From Chlorophyllum brunneum (lineage: Eukaryota; Basidiomycota; Agaricomycetes; Agaricales; Agaricaceae), in assembly GCA_963576785.1 (NCBI GenBank), contig OY756139.1, positions 2,232,001 to 2,296,000 on the forward strand: a DNA stretch of 64,000 nt, given 5' to 3'. Below, piece after piece: positions 11,001-23,359 of this stretch. Made by a program: the position numbers and the translations under genes. The notes under the pieces are model-generated. The model was given only the letters and a program-made list of their open reading frames with translations, did not search any database and had not been told where the DNA came from. Positions within the stretch are counted from its first letter, which is position 1. Every line of letters begins with the position of its first letter.

Positions 11001-12797
11001 GTCTCCGAGCTCTCAACGCACTGGCGCAAATCAATATTCAATTCCCTCGTTCTTATCGACACCTCCTCGATCACGCCAATCACTTTTCAATAGCTCGAAG
11101 GTCCAGTTTCAGACACCTTCACCTCCAAAGGGCCTCCCTGATCTACCTGGGCCGCCATCATCAGATGACGAAGCCGACTACGACTCTCTGCCACAGTTCA
11201 CTGTTACTCTTGCATCTGCAGATGTTACTCCTACGAATGAGATGGAAAACAGATATGGGAATGGCGATTTTACTTCCTTCAAGACCCCAAAACCTCCAGG
11301 GGGCTGGTTGCCTACGCCTGGGCCTTTCCCTGTAGAGTCAGCAGCGCAAGAGGACTCGACAAGTGGCTTTGTTGGACCACTGAATGATGGACCACTTAGA
11401 GCAAAAGCCGGCCACTCGTCGGTATTCTCTCAAACACCCGCGCCACCAGGAGGGTGGATAAACACTCCTGCAGCATTTCGAAGAGTGGAATCGGACTCAG
11501 AGTCAGTTCTCAATGAAGGAGGGCTTACGACGCCCGTGCCATCCCTTGGAAGGGCTAAAACCACTCTTCTGAAGACACCAGGCCCCGCTGGAGCATGGAT
11601 GAACACGACCGTGGCTGGAGACACCGTGAGGAAGAGCATTCTAAAGGTTCGGTTCGACCCCGAAGTGACTAACGAAGCCAACGAGTCTTCCGATATGCAC
11701 CCAGATAAAGTTCCAGGTCAAACAAATGGATCACCAGTTGTTCTTGAATCGTTGAGTCGCGGGATACGCCCTACGACACCTGAGCCTGCCACACCTGTCA
11801 CGCCACCCTCGCGAAGTCCTCGAAAGCACAAGCGATCCCCTAGTGTGCGGATGGTTGATGCGTATGGTAATGAGCAGAGGGAAGGTCGTTTTCGGAAACG
11901 TGACGCTCCTAGTCCAACACCCGCTACACCTCGGGATAAGAGCGGGATTCGGATTGTAAATACACTTGGTCAAGAGGTGAGGGAAGAACTGGAGCTGACG
12001 AGTGAAGCTCTCGAGGAGAATACCGTGCGCCTAGAACAGGTCATACCAGTGAGTCGGGTGGAGGTTTTGCAGCGTGTGAGATTGGGTATTCAGGAACTGG
12101 CAGAAGGAATTGAATCTTTAGATTTGTGCGTTATTTTTTCTATATGAGCCCACGATGATGATTGATCAAAGCCACCAGGAAGAACCCTCCCCGGGAGAAC
12201 GACGCTGCCCGTATAAAAGAGTTGGATGACACCTCCCGAGCATTAAAACAGTCGAGAGAACAAATAGCACACAATATGCATAGAGCAGAGAAGGATTTGC
12301 GGCGCCAGGTTCAACAAAAGGTATGTACGTTTGTGGAGCATGTTCGTACATGAGTTGACGTCTTGTTACTATGTATAGGTCCTTGCCAGCAACTGGCTGA
12401 GTAAGAACGTCTGGTTCCTGTTCCTTGTTGGGGTTATCCAACTCTTGTTGATATTCATGATGTATCGGTATGTTTATCAAGTCAACCCCCTTTACCTCAC
12501 ACACTAACTTTCCGAAGTGCTTCGGTCTTGCGAGCGCGAAAAATGTTCTTGACCAACTACTATGATCCATTCAACCCAGACTTATTCTTGTATACCACCA
12601 ACCCGGATACCCAATATGCAACACCAGCTATGTCGTGGAATATGGTCGCACAAGCTGTTCGTGGTGGAGATCTGAAGGCATTTACTAGGGCATTTCGCAC
12701 AAATCTATCAATCCTTATTAAGAGATGGCACCAACAAATTTGGGATGTATGGGGCGACGATCCTAACCGACCGGTTGGGGCCTGGCCACCCACATGA
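8091..12797 (+). CDS. Large Ser/Thr/Pro-rich tail-anchored membrane protein with TP-PPGGW repeats
   Basis: Function unknown. The start chosen is MDTASTTPQP at 8091; the same frame is open upstream to 8043 without better context. The N-terminal exons are small and the main exon runs from about 9693 to 12140. The chain is low-complexity (Ser, Pro, Thr, Arg) with an ERERNREREREW run. It carries three related motifs: KTPKPPGGWLPTP (DNA 11281), QTPAPPGGWINTP (11431) and KTPGPAGAWMNT (11572), followed by KVRFDPEV. Near the C-terminus there is a coiled-coil-like segment (RIKELDDTSRALKQSREQI) and one hydrophobic helix, NVWFLFLVGVIQLLLIFMMY, then about 100 residues ending WGDDPNRPVGAWPPT. The architecture suggests an endomembrane or nuclear-envelope anchor (inference). 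One joint near 9320-9420 is uncertain. Confidence 0.75.
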
Positions 12798-13183
12798 TTT
12801 TGCGTAGTATCTTATCTTTTCCCTCTTTTATATATCATTATTAATGTTTACAACCGACCTGGTTCTCGTATGTTTCTATGACCACTTATGTTGTACTGCG
12901 CATAACTATGCCATCCTTTGATTGATGTTCGGGTCCTGCCTAGCGCTGGTAGACCTTGGCGTAATAGGTAGTTCCTCCGTCATTCGCTCCATGTGCATGA
13001 CGAATGGGGTGTTCACATTTTCCGGCGTGGGACCGACTTTCCTTCATCGCCCCACCACCGTTGCCTGGTCCAAGTTTTCGGAACAGCCGATGGCAGCCCA
13101 CTCTGATGATCATCCCCATACATTTCTAAAGTCCCCACCACTACTTCCCCTCTTCTACATCCTCATTCGGTATTCTTGCAGCA
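12798..13183. other. Intergenic, promoter of the MscS gene
   Basis: 386 bp between two genes on the same strand. It must hold the end of the upstream transcript and the MscS promoter. No clear TATA box or repeat was seen. Confidence 0.5.
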
Positions 13184-15828
13184 ATGGGGAGCAAGGATGA
13201 CACAGCTCCCCATCCCCTGTCCATACCCCCCATGAAAGAGCAGGATTTTGGCCCCCAACCACCCTCCAGAACTGCGACCCCTACGCGTGCTCAAACCTGT
13301 GATTCAGACACGACCGCGACAAATTCATCTGATGAGTTCGACTGGGACGAGGACGAGGCGAAGGAAGATGTCGCTGACCTCGTCAAGGCAAAGCGTATCC
13401 GGTGGCTATGGTTATCGTTCATGAAACTTTCACGGTTCATTCGGGTTCTACTTATTGGGATGATTGGCGCTGCCATTACCATCACTCCGTTGTTGGTTGT
13501 GAATTTACGGTTTAGAGATAGCCCTGCCCGGCTGCAGGTCCATGTATGGTCTCTATGGCTTACTATCACTTGGGCGGCCGCATGTCTTACGACATTGGTG
13601 GTGGATGCGATTCCTCATATCGTGCTACTGGCCATACGATTGTTTGGGCAGTCTGTGGAACGAATGAGGTCTCAGGTAGAGGTGCGTGGTTTTTTTTACT
13701 TGGGAGTGTGGACGTATACAGAGCCATCCCTTCAGTTGACTTTGGCAGTTGCTGAGTGGATAAAATTGGTGCTGGATATCGTATGGGCCTGGATTAGTCT
13801 GTCCGTTATTCGTACCGTCTATCATCCCCGGGGATCTTACTGGGTCATCATCAACCGTGTCATGCAAGTAAGGCTGCGTCCGTCACAAATTCATGGCAAC
13901 TACTCAATGCTGACCATATATTGCGAAAGGCTTTGTTTGCTGCCGGCATCATCCTACTCGTAGAGAAATTATTTTTGCAATTCGTCGCCATCAACTTTCA
14001 CGAGAAAGCACTCGCTGATCGACTTGCTGAAAACCGTCTAGGCCTCAAGGCGTTAGATCGGCTCTCAAATGCACCAGTGCTTCCAGCCCGGAAATCACTA
14101 AATGTACGACGTGGGCATAAGAGCCCCGGTTCAGGTGCTTCTCTCGATGCTCTCGCAACTATGAATCTCGCCCACTCCCAAGACGATAGTGGGGAGGGGT
14201 CGCCTATATCGAACGAGAAGAAGGGTTCTCATGGCGATACCAAGATGCGTATACGTGCGCGCCATCCTGATAGGCAAAAGAAAAAGAAGGCAATGGCTAG
14301 CGTGATCGTCGACCAAGTCGGGGAAGCCATTGGTCAGGTCGCGTTCAAAAATCACAGATACAACCGAGAAGGATGGGTCGGTGGACTATCTTCAGCCAAG
14401 AAGCTCGCACGCAAGCTGGTTAGTGCGCTGAGCGACTCTTACCCACCCCGGTCACACTTGACAGTGGAAGGTATGGTATTTTAACTGCCTTTGAAACCCT
14501 GTTCATGATGGGCTGCAGATTTCGAACCTTATTTCCGCACGACTGCTGAGGCTGTACGTTTTCCTTCGTGCCATATATCTACACTTACGGACCTGCAATC
14601 AGCACGCCGCTTTCGCCGTTTTTGACAAAGATGGCAACGGAGACATCACGAAGCGCGAGATGCGCGAAGCAGTTCAAAGAATCTACCGGGAACGCAAAGC
14701 CTTGACCGCGAGTTTGAAGGTCAGTCAAGCAATAAACCTTGTCTTTGTGCTGCGAAACTGAGGAAGTAACAGGATGTGGGCTCTATCGTTGCGAAGCTTG
14801 ACGCTGTGCTAATATCCGTCGCACTGGTCATCATCATTTTTGTCTGCCTGCTAATATTCAACCGGTCGAACACGCTCGCTTCTCTTGTCCCGCTTGCTAC
14901 CATTATTCTTGGCTTCTCGTTCATCTTCGGAAACTCCGCGCAGACACTCTTTGAATCTGTACGTAGAATTTCCTCCCGTCAACGGCATCAATTGTTCAAC
15001 GAGTCTTAGCTCATCTTTATCTTCTCTACGCACGTCTTTGATGTCGGAGATCTTGTAATGATTGATGATCAAGTCCGTCGTTCTCTACCTCCGACCCCAC
15101 TCCGACGCCTGACTTACTTGGACCTAGGCACTCTTCGTCAAGGAGTTTGGGCTCTTCTCCACAACGTTCCGACGCACAGACGGACAAGAAATTATTGCAC
15201 CGAATGCTCTTCTGGCAAGTGCGAAGCTGGTGCATAACCTTCGTCGCAGCAAATCAATGTGGGTCCCGATGACATGGTTTCGTTGAGATTGCTCATTGTC
15301 ACTGTAGGTGGGAGACCACAACATTGATGGTATCCTACAACACACCGATGGAAGTTATTGAACAATTGCGCTCGAAGATCAACTCGTATATCACCACGAA
15401 CAACCGTGACTGGTCAGGGTTTGCGCTGAATATTGACAAGATGGAATTTCAAAACGCCTTACATTTGATCGTGGCGATTGAACGTGAGTCGCGCTCCTAC
15501 ACCCCACACTCACCAGAACTAAGCACGCCCTTCAGACCGACCAAACTGGCAAGACTGGGGTGGTAGATGGGCCCGCCGAACGCAATTCATGCGTCATCTC
15601 AAGACGATCTTAGAAGAGCTCGACATCGGTTATACTATGCCCGTGCAACCTGTCCTTTTACCAACCTCGGGTCCTCCGCATAATACAAGTCCTCCACACC
15701 CTCCTCCTTCCGGCCCTTATCAGTCCTCCGCTAGTGCCGATCTGGGCAATGCAGGAGGATTTCAAGCGAGCGACATAAGCCTTGCGCCCGGAACGTCGTT
15801 CCGAAGTGGCATACCCTCTTTCAGATGA
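13184..15828 (+). CDS. MscS-type mechanosensitive ion channel with EF-hand
   Basis: Homologue of the fungal Msy1/Msy2 channels, which sit in ER or cell membranes and release ions (Ca2+) on hypo-osmotic stretch. It has an acidic cytosolic N-terminus, four predicted helices (LLIGMIGAAITITPLLVV, LWLTITWAAACLTTLVV, WIKLVLDIVWAWISL, ALFAAGIILLVEKLF), a basic linker (RQKKKKAM), and one canonical EF-hand loop, DKDGNGDITKRE (DNA about 14625-14660). Then come the MscS pore helices (VLISVALVIIIFVCLLIF, LATIILGFSFIFGNSAQTLF) and the beta domain with FDVGDLVMIDD and GQEIIAPNALL. The C-terminus is Pro/Ser-rich. At least nine introns were read. All calcium-coordinating positions of the loop are filled, so gating or modulation by Ca2+ is likely. 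Confidence 0.92.
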
Positions 15829-16085
15829 GCGAAAATGCATGCAAGCGCCATTTCAGGAGATCAAACACAGCAGAGACAGACCCCCCCGCTACGTCACTTT
15901 CGTGGACTGCTTATTTCACTAGCACATGTGTTTCGCACCTCTATGTTCTTTCCTTACCGCAAAATATTCATGTTACAATATATTACCATTTAACCCCATT
16001 GACAATGGAACATATTCACGTCCAAGACAGCATACGTCACGGTTTGAATGTGATGTTGTAAAGATGGACCAACTTGTGATCTGCC

Positions 16086-18459
16086 ATGCAACCCGCCCAA
16101 AAGACACTCTCCTCTGCCCTCGAGGATATCCAAGCTCGCAGTGGCATCCCTGCCCATAAAAGCCACCCATTTTCTTCAGGCAGTGAGGACTCATACGTCT
16201 ACCTAGATCAAATTGCGCAAGCTGCCGACCAAATTACGAATTCACTGGACGTCTATCTCTCAGTCCCATGGGCTCAACCAAGATTAATATCTCTTTTGCG
16301 CCAACAGTCGAACTTGACAAGCACTATCCGCTCCGTTAGCCTTCCCTATGAATATGGTATTGACCATCTACTCATGTCGTGCTTGCTAGTCGGAGAAGAG
16401 AACAAAACAGTTCGCCGAAACCTTGCAGGACCGCGCCGACACCATTTTCAGTGAAGACATACCATTGGATCCTGCAACCGTAGCCAATTTTTGTATCTCA
16501 AGACTCGAGGCATGGGGTGTCAAGGCTGGTATGGAGTCATTCAAGGACGAACAGAGAGAAGGCAATGTTACCGTCATGCTCGGTGGAAAGGTTCTCGTGG
16601 TCGATGTAGATTTCTCGGTCAGCAAAGAGAACCCTTTAAGACCGCGGGCGTGTGTCGCAAGTGTCAAGACGTCCTACGCAACGCTGGATGGAGCATCGGG
16701 AACTTCATCAAACACCAAGGGCGCTATCTCTCTTGATGCATTCCTTGCAGAGAGCATAACAAAATACTGCGACGAAGTTCAAAAACCGGAAGTCGAGCGC
16801 AATGGTGTTCGGGCAGCGAGACTTGCGTCAAACATTCTCCAGCAGTTGCGCTATCTCGTGATGTTGGACAGACTGGCCGAGAAGAAGGACGGAGCCCGCG
16901 CTGCATGGTTCGTGGACACCGATGAGTTGTGTCCCAAAGTCGAAGATTTTGCTAGATCGGAGGCTGAAGCAGTCGCGTCGTGAGTCGTTCTTTGATATTC
17001 AAATGTGCATTTCCTGATTTTTTCCCTAGAGCATTATCATTACGTGTTGCCCCTTTGGATATATTCCTCTTGCGCTCGCATGCACTTCCCCTTCCGTACC
17101 TCTTGTCACCAAGCATTACCTTCCTGGTGTATATATCGCCACTCGCTTACTTACACTGTCTCCGCAACGTAACAGGACCTGCAACTCAACTACCCAACCT
17201 TCCTTACTTTGATATCCCCTTAAATCACCTCCGTTCTCGGCTCTCTGATATTCCGAAAGGCATAACTATGGCCACCCTCTTTGTTGCACCTCTCACCTCA
17301 CCCCCCCTCTTCACTTCGGTAGAACTTCTACCCGGTATTGCCAGCCGACCTACATTCCCTTTCTGCCCGGAAGGAGCTGACATTAGACACTTATTCCCTC
17401 AAAGCGGGATCCTAGCGGGGGCTAGCATCGAAAGCGCGCACCATGTCTGGACATTGGACTTTACAAGTGGAGGGACACGCGCGGGAATTGTCATGAGCCA
17501 AAGCCAGATGAGGGATATTGAGCTTCTTATCACTCCCCTGGGAGGTTTACATGCAGACCTGGACGACGTCAACATCTTCTCGTTCAATGTGAACAGCTGG
17601 GTTGATCTATTGGTGAAGCTTCCTGATTCTACCTCCTGGAACACAGGACCTGATTTCCGCTAAGTTGAATCCCAAAACGACTGCCAAACACGAGCGGTAC
17701 ACAGCACTATACGTGAGTTTCCGGACCTGGTGCTCTAAGCATCCACTAACGAGATCTTAGACCTCCCCCGGGGGGCTCCATCCTCCCCTCCAGCTCCGCT
17801 TAACACCACCTGACGAGCCCGGTTTCATTCTTGGAAGAATTCCAGTGCATAATATCCAAGAAGTTTGGGGGATTTTAGAGGTGGGATGGCAACAATTCGA
17901 AACCAGTGTCCAGCGACCTAATAATCCTGAACCTACAGATCGTGCGAGAACAAAGCTGGTTAAACGAAACTCTTCTTGCATGTCAATGGGTGCCAGAAGG
18001 AATGAAACCCAATGAAACCCTCGGCATGGAAGACCTCGATGTGACGGACGATGAGTTACAGGCAGTTCTCGCAGGTGACTGCGCCATCTTCGATCAGTTG
18101 CGCTGTACTCAAAAAACTTCTCCGTAGGGATGAATGCTCCACAAAGGATTCCTATTAACATCTCACTCAACCCTAACCCTTCGACCGAGACAGATCATCT
18201 TTTTGGACCGTCAGAGCTCGACGCAACGCCTCGCCGGCCAAAGATCGTAATGAGGTCCCCCGAAAGACCACCCATAACGGGCCTTGTTGAAATTTCGGTA
18301 TCTTTGGATGAATCCCGGCCACGAGGCATCGAGGTTGATGTGCAGGGTGCCATGGGGTTGGATATGAGTACTGACATTCTTGAAGAAATTTGTCGCAGAG
18401 GGGGCACGTTCGGGCTCCCGGGTAGAATTTGGGCCAACTCTCAAGGGCCATCCTTATGA
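16086..18459 (+). CDS. med1: Mediator of RNA polymerase II transcription subunit 1
   Basis: Subunit of the Mediator middle module that links regulators to RNA polymerase II in the nucleus. The N-terminal part has ISRLEAWGVKAGMESF and VLGGK-like MLGGKVLVVDVDFSV. After an intron at 16981 comes the MED1 core, LDIFLLRSHALPLPYLLSPSI followed by FLVYISPLAYL. Further on are HHVWTLDFTSGGTRAGIVM and LNPKTTAKHERYTALY, then a C-terminal domain ending ANSQGPSL. The first joint is poorly marked: gttagc...aaaacag at 16335-16410 restores frame into FAETLQDRADTIF. A joint near 17610 can be a 34-nt or a 52-nt intron; the 52-nt form is more usual here. The family assignment rests on the overall pattern of fungal MED1. 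Confidence 0.8.
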
Positions 18460-19113
18460 GGTTATCTGTTAGCGGTGAAAGGTCCTCGGTTGGGCACTTC
18501 TTATGGAAGATCGACTTTCCTATGCTCTTGCGGAACTTCTTCAGATAGCGGGTTTGCAAAGTGTCCTAGCTCTCGTTCATATTTACCGCCAACTACAATA
18601 CATTTCTCTGATATACACACGACAACTGAGGGAAGCGATAAAGGAATATTTTATATGTAAGGCTACACGGAATAAATGGTGTGAATTATGAAGGACAGCG
18701 AAAAGCGAAACATTGGAATAAAGGTGTCTAGATGCTGTGTGCCTAAGGAATATGCATCTAGGAGACAGTGGCCCAACTGCGGCATGCGGCGCCCATGGCG
18801 CGGGCGCATATTCGTTCATCCCAATAGCATCTTGATTGTAGAGCAGAAAGACTACGCTGCCTTCTAACTCCAGGCCTGTGGTTCAAGCCTCGCTAAATAA
18901 GGGTGTAGTCTGTCCGATATTGGTATTTACCCAATCACCGGATTCAGCCATTGTTCAGATCTCAGATCACAGATGAGCGAAGGTTATCGCTACCGCATAG
19001 ACGAAACTCATGCTCGCAGAGAGCAGATGCGCGTGTGTTTGCCTCAAATCATACTATGCTTGACCTTTATTTTAAATCGTGTTAGTTTTACAGCCCTATT
19101 TCACTAAGGCCCT
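18460..19113. other. Convergent intergenic region
   Basis: About 650 bp between the ends of two converging genes. Nothing coding was recognised. A short GGTTCAAGCC sequence near 18882 resembles a tRNA B box but has no cloverleaf around it. Confidence 0.5.
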
Positions 19114-21059
19114 TTAGCCCTTTCGTCTTGTGGGGGTTGGAAGTCGGGCCCCCTCAGAGCCCCCGGATCCTCCCCGTCGACCAGAACCAGTAGGGGACGG
19201 CTTCAACGAGGATTTTTTAGGCAGTTCGGGGGATGGTACCTTTTCCTGAGTGATAGGTACCTGAGTAGGAGGCGTGGCATCTTCCGGTTCGTTGTCATCC
19301 TCAGGAATAACCGAGTCGTCAACCTCCTGGTCCAACCGGTCTATGTTCGCCCAAGCTGTTTGTACTCCCTCCCCGCGCATCCTCCTGATTGCGAAAGCTA
19401 GAGTGCGATAATAGTGAGGCTTGACACCGGATATAATGGCCCGCAGTGCATCGTCAAATTGTCGGGCGAGAGGAGGAGCTATGTTCTCAACCAAGAAATC
19501 CACCTCCATCTCAATAAGCTCCTGGTGCCTAGGGCCGGGGTCAATCATGTGGTATAAAAGGCGAGAATTTTTTACTTCGAAGTGAAGGACGAAAACAACT
19601 CCGGCACAACATTCCCCTTCGCAATTCGGCTCTGTATTCCTTCTCTGGCGATGTCTTTCAAGGTCTCCATACCAGCCTAGGTAGTGAAAACGGTGAGATT
19701 ATCATTCAAAACAATAAGGTAGCTTAAATAAACTTGCATAATCGGCAAGGCGATACATCGACTTCGGTGAGCATTTGGGCCTTTGAGAATCGACTTGGGT
19801 AACTAGGCTTCCTTGAGATTTCAAAGCATTGAATCGGATTTCGTTCGTGTATATATAGAAAATGAGCGCCTTCCACCTGTTCTCCTTTGCCGTCGAGTAT
19901 TCACATACTGGAGCTCTTTGTAGGTAACTCACGTCCGATGGGCTGTTCCATTGACGATGAACGCCCTTCCACGCCCTTGAAGGTGGGTGCCCCTTGCGGA
20001 AACACTGCTGTAGCTCGCATTGACCATAAGTTATTGTTATTGTCTAACTGCGTACGGAAAGTATTATGTATAACTTACCATAAGCTAGTTTCAGGCATTT
20101 TCCCCGCGGACACAGACTCGGTAGCATCTGGTGAAACTTCTTCCACCGCATTGTCGCCCTTTTTATGAATGATGAATGAATCCCTAGACTCGCATTCTTC
20201 GTCGGGTAGCGACTCAAGGTCACTGTCCGAATCATAATCATAGAGATCAGCATTGAGCTTGAGTATAGCTTCTGGGGTATTACTCCCGAGATCACAATCA
20301 ATCCCTCCTTGGAAGTCCGCATTAGAAAGGACTACAGAAGTACTGGGAGTTCAGGTCAAGACCCACGGCTCAAAAATGTCACTCACGATCGCGAAAGTAA
20401 CTACTGGTGTCGCTCATCATCATAGCGTTTGCGTAGACGGCCTGGGGCCGCCCTGGTCGCCCTCGGTACTTGGCTGAATAAAGGTAGAATTTCGTATCGA
20501 TTGCGGAAAAGCCCTCCAGCGATGACAACAGCGATGTGTTGATGCTGGAGGAAGGTGTAGTAGGAAAGGCTAGCTGGTCATCCCAACTGAATGTCAAAGT
20601 GATCTCGAACAGTGCCCGGTCCCCTAGACGGAAAGGCTCAGTGTACTTCCCAATCGTGTGGTCAGAGTTCAGAGACACGCCAGTGAAGTACTTCTCGGAT
20701 GTCTTAGAGGCATTTCCTTCTCCTTCAAGAGGGAAATTGGCCTTGACATGAATGGAAATATCCTTAAGCCGAATGCCAGAACAAGACTGCGGCACAAACA
20801 CGACGGCAACATGCCCTGTGAGCTCCTGGACATCTGGGTTTTTCGGCGAGATTAGATACCCATGTTTCCTCAAGAACCGAAAACCCCAGCCGAAGCCACA
20901 TACGGGCGAGAGATAAGAAGACGCTGGGGCTGCAGCGCTGCCGCGAGTATTCGGGTACGAGAGGTAGGTGGTGATACTTGGTGGGCTGGTACTCCAGCGA
21001 TCGTCTTGGTATTTCTGCATGGCTTCAAAGGACGGGGCTATCTGTCGCATATCAGCCAT
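19114..21059 (-). CDS. BTB/POZ domain protein (agaricomycete-type)
   Basis: Belongs to the BTB proteins that are expanded in mushrooms; members may serve as adaptors for cullin-3 ligases (family knowledge, not shown here). The N-terminal half (TYLSYPNTRGSAAAPASS, GHVAVVFVPQSC, FEITLTFSWDD) is a MATH-like beta region. The BTB fold follows: DTKFYLYSAKYRGRPG, YANAMMMSDTSSYF, VLSNADFQGG, WKALIFYIYTNEIRF, SPKSMYRLADYAGMETL. A C-terminal helical part (ELFSSFTSKHQELIEMEV) and a Pro/Gly-rich tail complete it. An acidic insert (DLYDYDSDSDLESLPDEE) lies inside the BTB fold. Introns include a GC-AG intron at 19677-19737 and one at 19529-19575. The segments at 19114-19670 and 19702-19932 look like separate short frames but join into this one gene. 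Confidence 0.8.
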
Positions 21060-22470
21060 CCGATATATAAGATCTCAAACTGGATAACGGCAGGTCATGG
21101 CTCGACTTCTTGACGTCGAAAAATTGTGCGACACTCGCTGGCAAGTGTTGCTTGTTAACCACCAAGTTAACCTGGTTAATTGACATTCTACAGTAGCATG
21201 CTTTAACTCTGAACTTCCTCCATTCAGTGGAGGCAGAGGAAACACTTTTCCACTTAATATTTCCTGTGACTTGATCTTCAATAATTGGCATGCCCAGCCT
21301 AAATGCCCTACACCCATCTAGGAAGACGTACAAATTTGATTGGCTAAATAAAAGTAGGGGATGAGAAACAGAGTATCATGAGATGCATTCAGGACACCGG
21401 TCGGTCGGTGGGTCCCGTGCAGGGGGCTTCGTTTGCATATAGATGTGCCAGAGAAGGCTTCTGCTGCGGATGGAACAAAGTATGATTCCGGTAGTGCGGA
21501 ATTGAGTCTTCTAGATACGCCCGATAGAATGTTCTTTCCCCGAGCATGCGATTCGTATTCAGAGGGAGTGATGAAGAGAAACAACTAACACTACCTTTTC
21601 TAGCCCTTTTCGGTAGGCGGACAGTCGAGAAGCGCGAACTCCAGAATATCGTCTGCATGCTCATGGAATCCTGGAAACGAGGCCCGATGTATCTTGACCT
21701 GCTGGGTTGGATCTGCCGCGTAGGATCGCCAAACATTCCGGGTCAGGATCTCCTCTATTATGATTTGGGCTCGCAGGGGTGGTCAGTGTACGTGGGGTGG
21801 AGGTTGCGGTATTTTTATTTTACAGTAACTACGGCAGCAATATCAACGACATATGCTTTCGAGGAAGTGCTGTGAATAGCTGTCGTGCGGTCTCATTTGA
21901 GCGTTGGCGAAGATTCTTTTGTCGCTCCAACTTCTGAACCGGTTAGCAAATGAAACCAGCAGCGTCTTTGGGGCCCGACCAGTGGTAAATGTATATACTA
22001 CCGGAAATAGGATGTGTCAGAAAGGTTCATTCCCTACCGCTAACAAAGTTGCTTGCACGATCCAAGCCTGAAAGAACCAAGAGATGCCTCGACTTGGCGG
22101 AGGAGATCATGATAAATCCTTGTTACGGAACCTGGGGTGAAATAGAGACAACGCGAGTGTGCAGCACAAAAGAAAACCGTCGGGAAGAAGGGTACATATG
22201 TCAACCTATGCCGATCCGTTGATCTCCACGCGACGGTGTGTAGGACCGGGAAAAACATTCTGCTCAGCAGTGTACATAAGCACATTTACCACCTGAGTTG
22301 GTGCTACTAGTCCATGTGGTCTCCCATGTCCCCCTTATTTGGAGCGCGCTGCCGCGCTCTGTAGTAACACAGATTATTGAGAGTGATAAACCTTGGGTCC
22401 ACTCATACCAGATATCAAACCACAACCATGCGGAAAGGCGAATGAATAATGGGCATACTGCACAATAGAT
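21060..22470. other. Intergenic, 1.4 kb, nothing recognised
   Basis: It lies upstream of the BTB gene and downstream of the uL11 gene. Open frames of up to about 115 codons occur on both strands around 21320-21875, but they show no motif, no splice-supported extension and no family resemblance that I can name. Confidence 0.5.
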
Positions 22471-23135
22471 CTACTGGGAAGGGACTTCAATTTCACCAGC
22501 GTCAATAGCATCAATGATGTCATGGGCAGGCTTGCCGTCCACAGTGCAACCAACGCTCTGGGCGGTACCCAAAATCTCCTTCACTGTACCCGACAGCTCT
22601 TTCGCAAGAGACTTTGACCTCATTGTTCGTGCAATGTCGTAGATCTCGTCGAGGGGTACGTTGCCGCTGTGCTTGATGTTCTTCTCCTTCTTGCGGTCGC
22701 GGGGGGGTTCTACCTCGATTTCAGCTATTCCGTTCGAATTCACATCATTCCGGCCCAATATTGCGCACCTTTAAGAGCGCGGATGACTAGCGATGATGCA
22801 GAGGGTACAACAGAGACAGCAGCTTGACGGTTTTGGATGGTGAGTTGGACGGTAACGCGTAGACCCTTCCATGCAGACGTTGCCTTTGCAATATCTTCAC
22901 CGACCTTCTTCGGCGACTTTTGCAGCGTAGTCAGAACCTAGTCCAAACCAATATAATTAGGTACCCACAAGACCGAGAGGCCCAATTTTTGGGGCCAAAG
23001 CAGACGAGGCACCGACTTCACCACCAGTCGCACGGAGGTAGATTATTTTGATCTCATTAGGGTCCTAAAGCGAATCTCTGAGCTGGCTTGCTTGGCGGGG
23101 TGCAAACGGGCACTACGCACGATTTTTGGGGCCAT
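22471..23135 (-). CDS. RPL12: 60S ribosomal protein L12 (uL11)
   Basis: Component of the large ribosomal subunit stalk base that binds the GTPase-associated centre of 26S rRNA. The protein reads [118 protein letters not shown], and ends [17 protein letters not shown]. This is nearly the animal and yeast L12 sequence. Three introns are supported: after ATC near the start, after LGL, and between ALK and EPPRD (this last one reads through as an open frame if retained). It shares a 224-bp divergent promoter with the PHO80-like cyclin. Full length, no defects. Confidence 0.96.
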
Positions 23136-23359
23136 GGTGACGGAGGAAGCTAATGGACGGCGACGACTCGACAGTGATCAGCAAGCACCGATGGCGGATG
23201 GCGAGTTTAAGGTTCAGAGTCCGCTGATGAGCTGTACAGGTTCAAGATGAGATATTTGTCCCTGTTAGGCTAGAGCATCTGCGGAGGTCCAGATGTTATT
23301 TTCGACTTGTTGGTTACACTCAGTAGATCGCCACTGCGGCTACCGCGTGCAATGGATCG

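Noticed and set aside
16354..16430. Frameshift in MED1
   Set aside because: A gttagc...aaaacag intron (16335-16410) restores the frame, so damage need not be assumed, although the donor is weak.
17605..17660. 34-nt intron in MED1
   Set aside because: A 52-nt alternative ending at gctaag is in the same frame and of normal length for this genome.
18870..18900. tRNA-like B box (GGTTCAAGCC) with nearby CTTCTAA resembling an Arg anticodon loop
   Set aside because: No acceptor, D or anticodon stem can be folded around it; the flanking bases do not pair.
19114..19548. Separate small gene of 144 codons
   Set aside because: Splice sites join it to the upstream BTB exons, giving the usual C-terminal part of that family.
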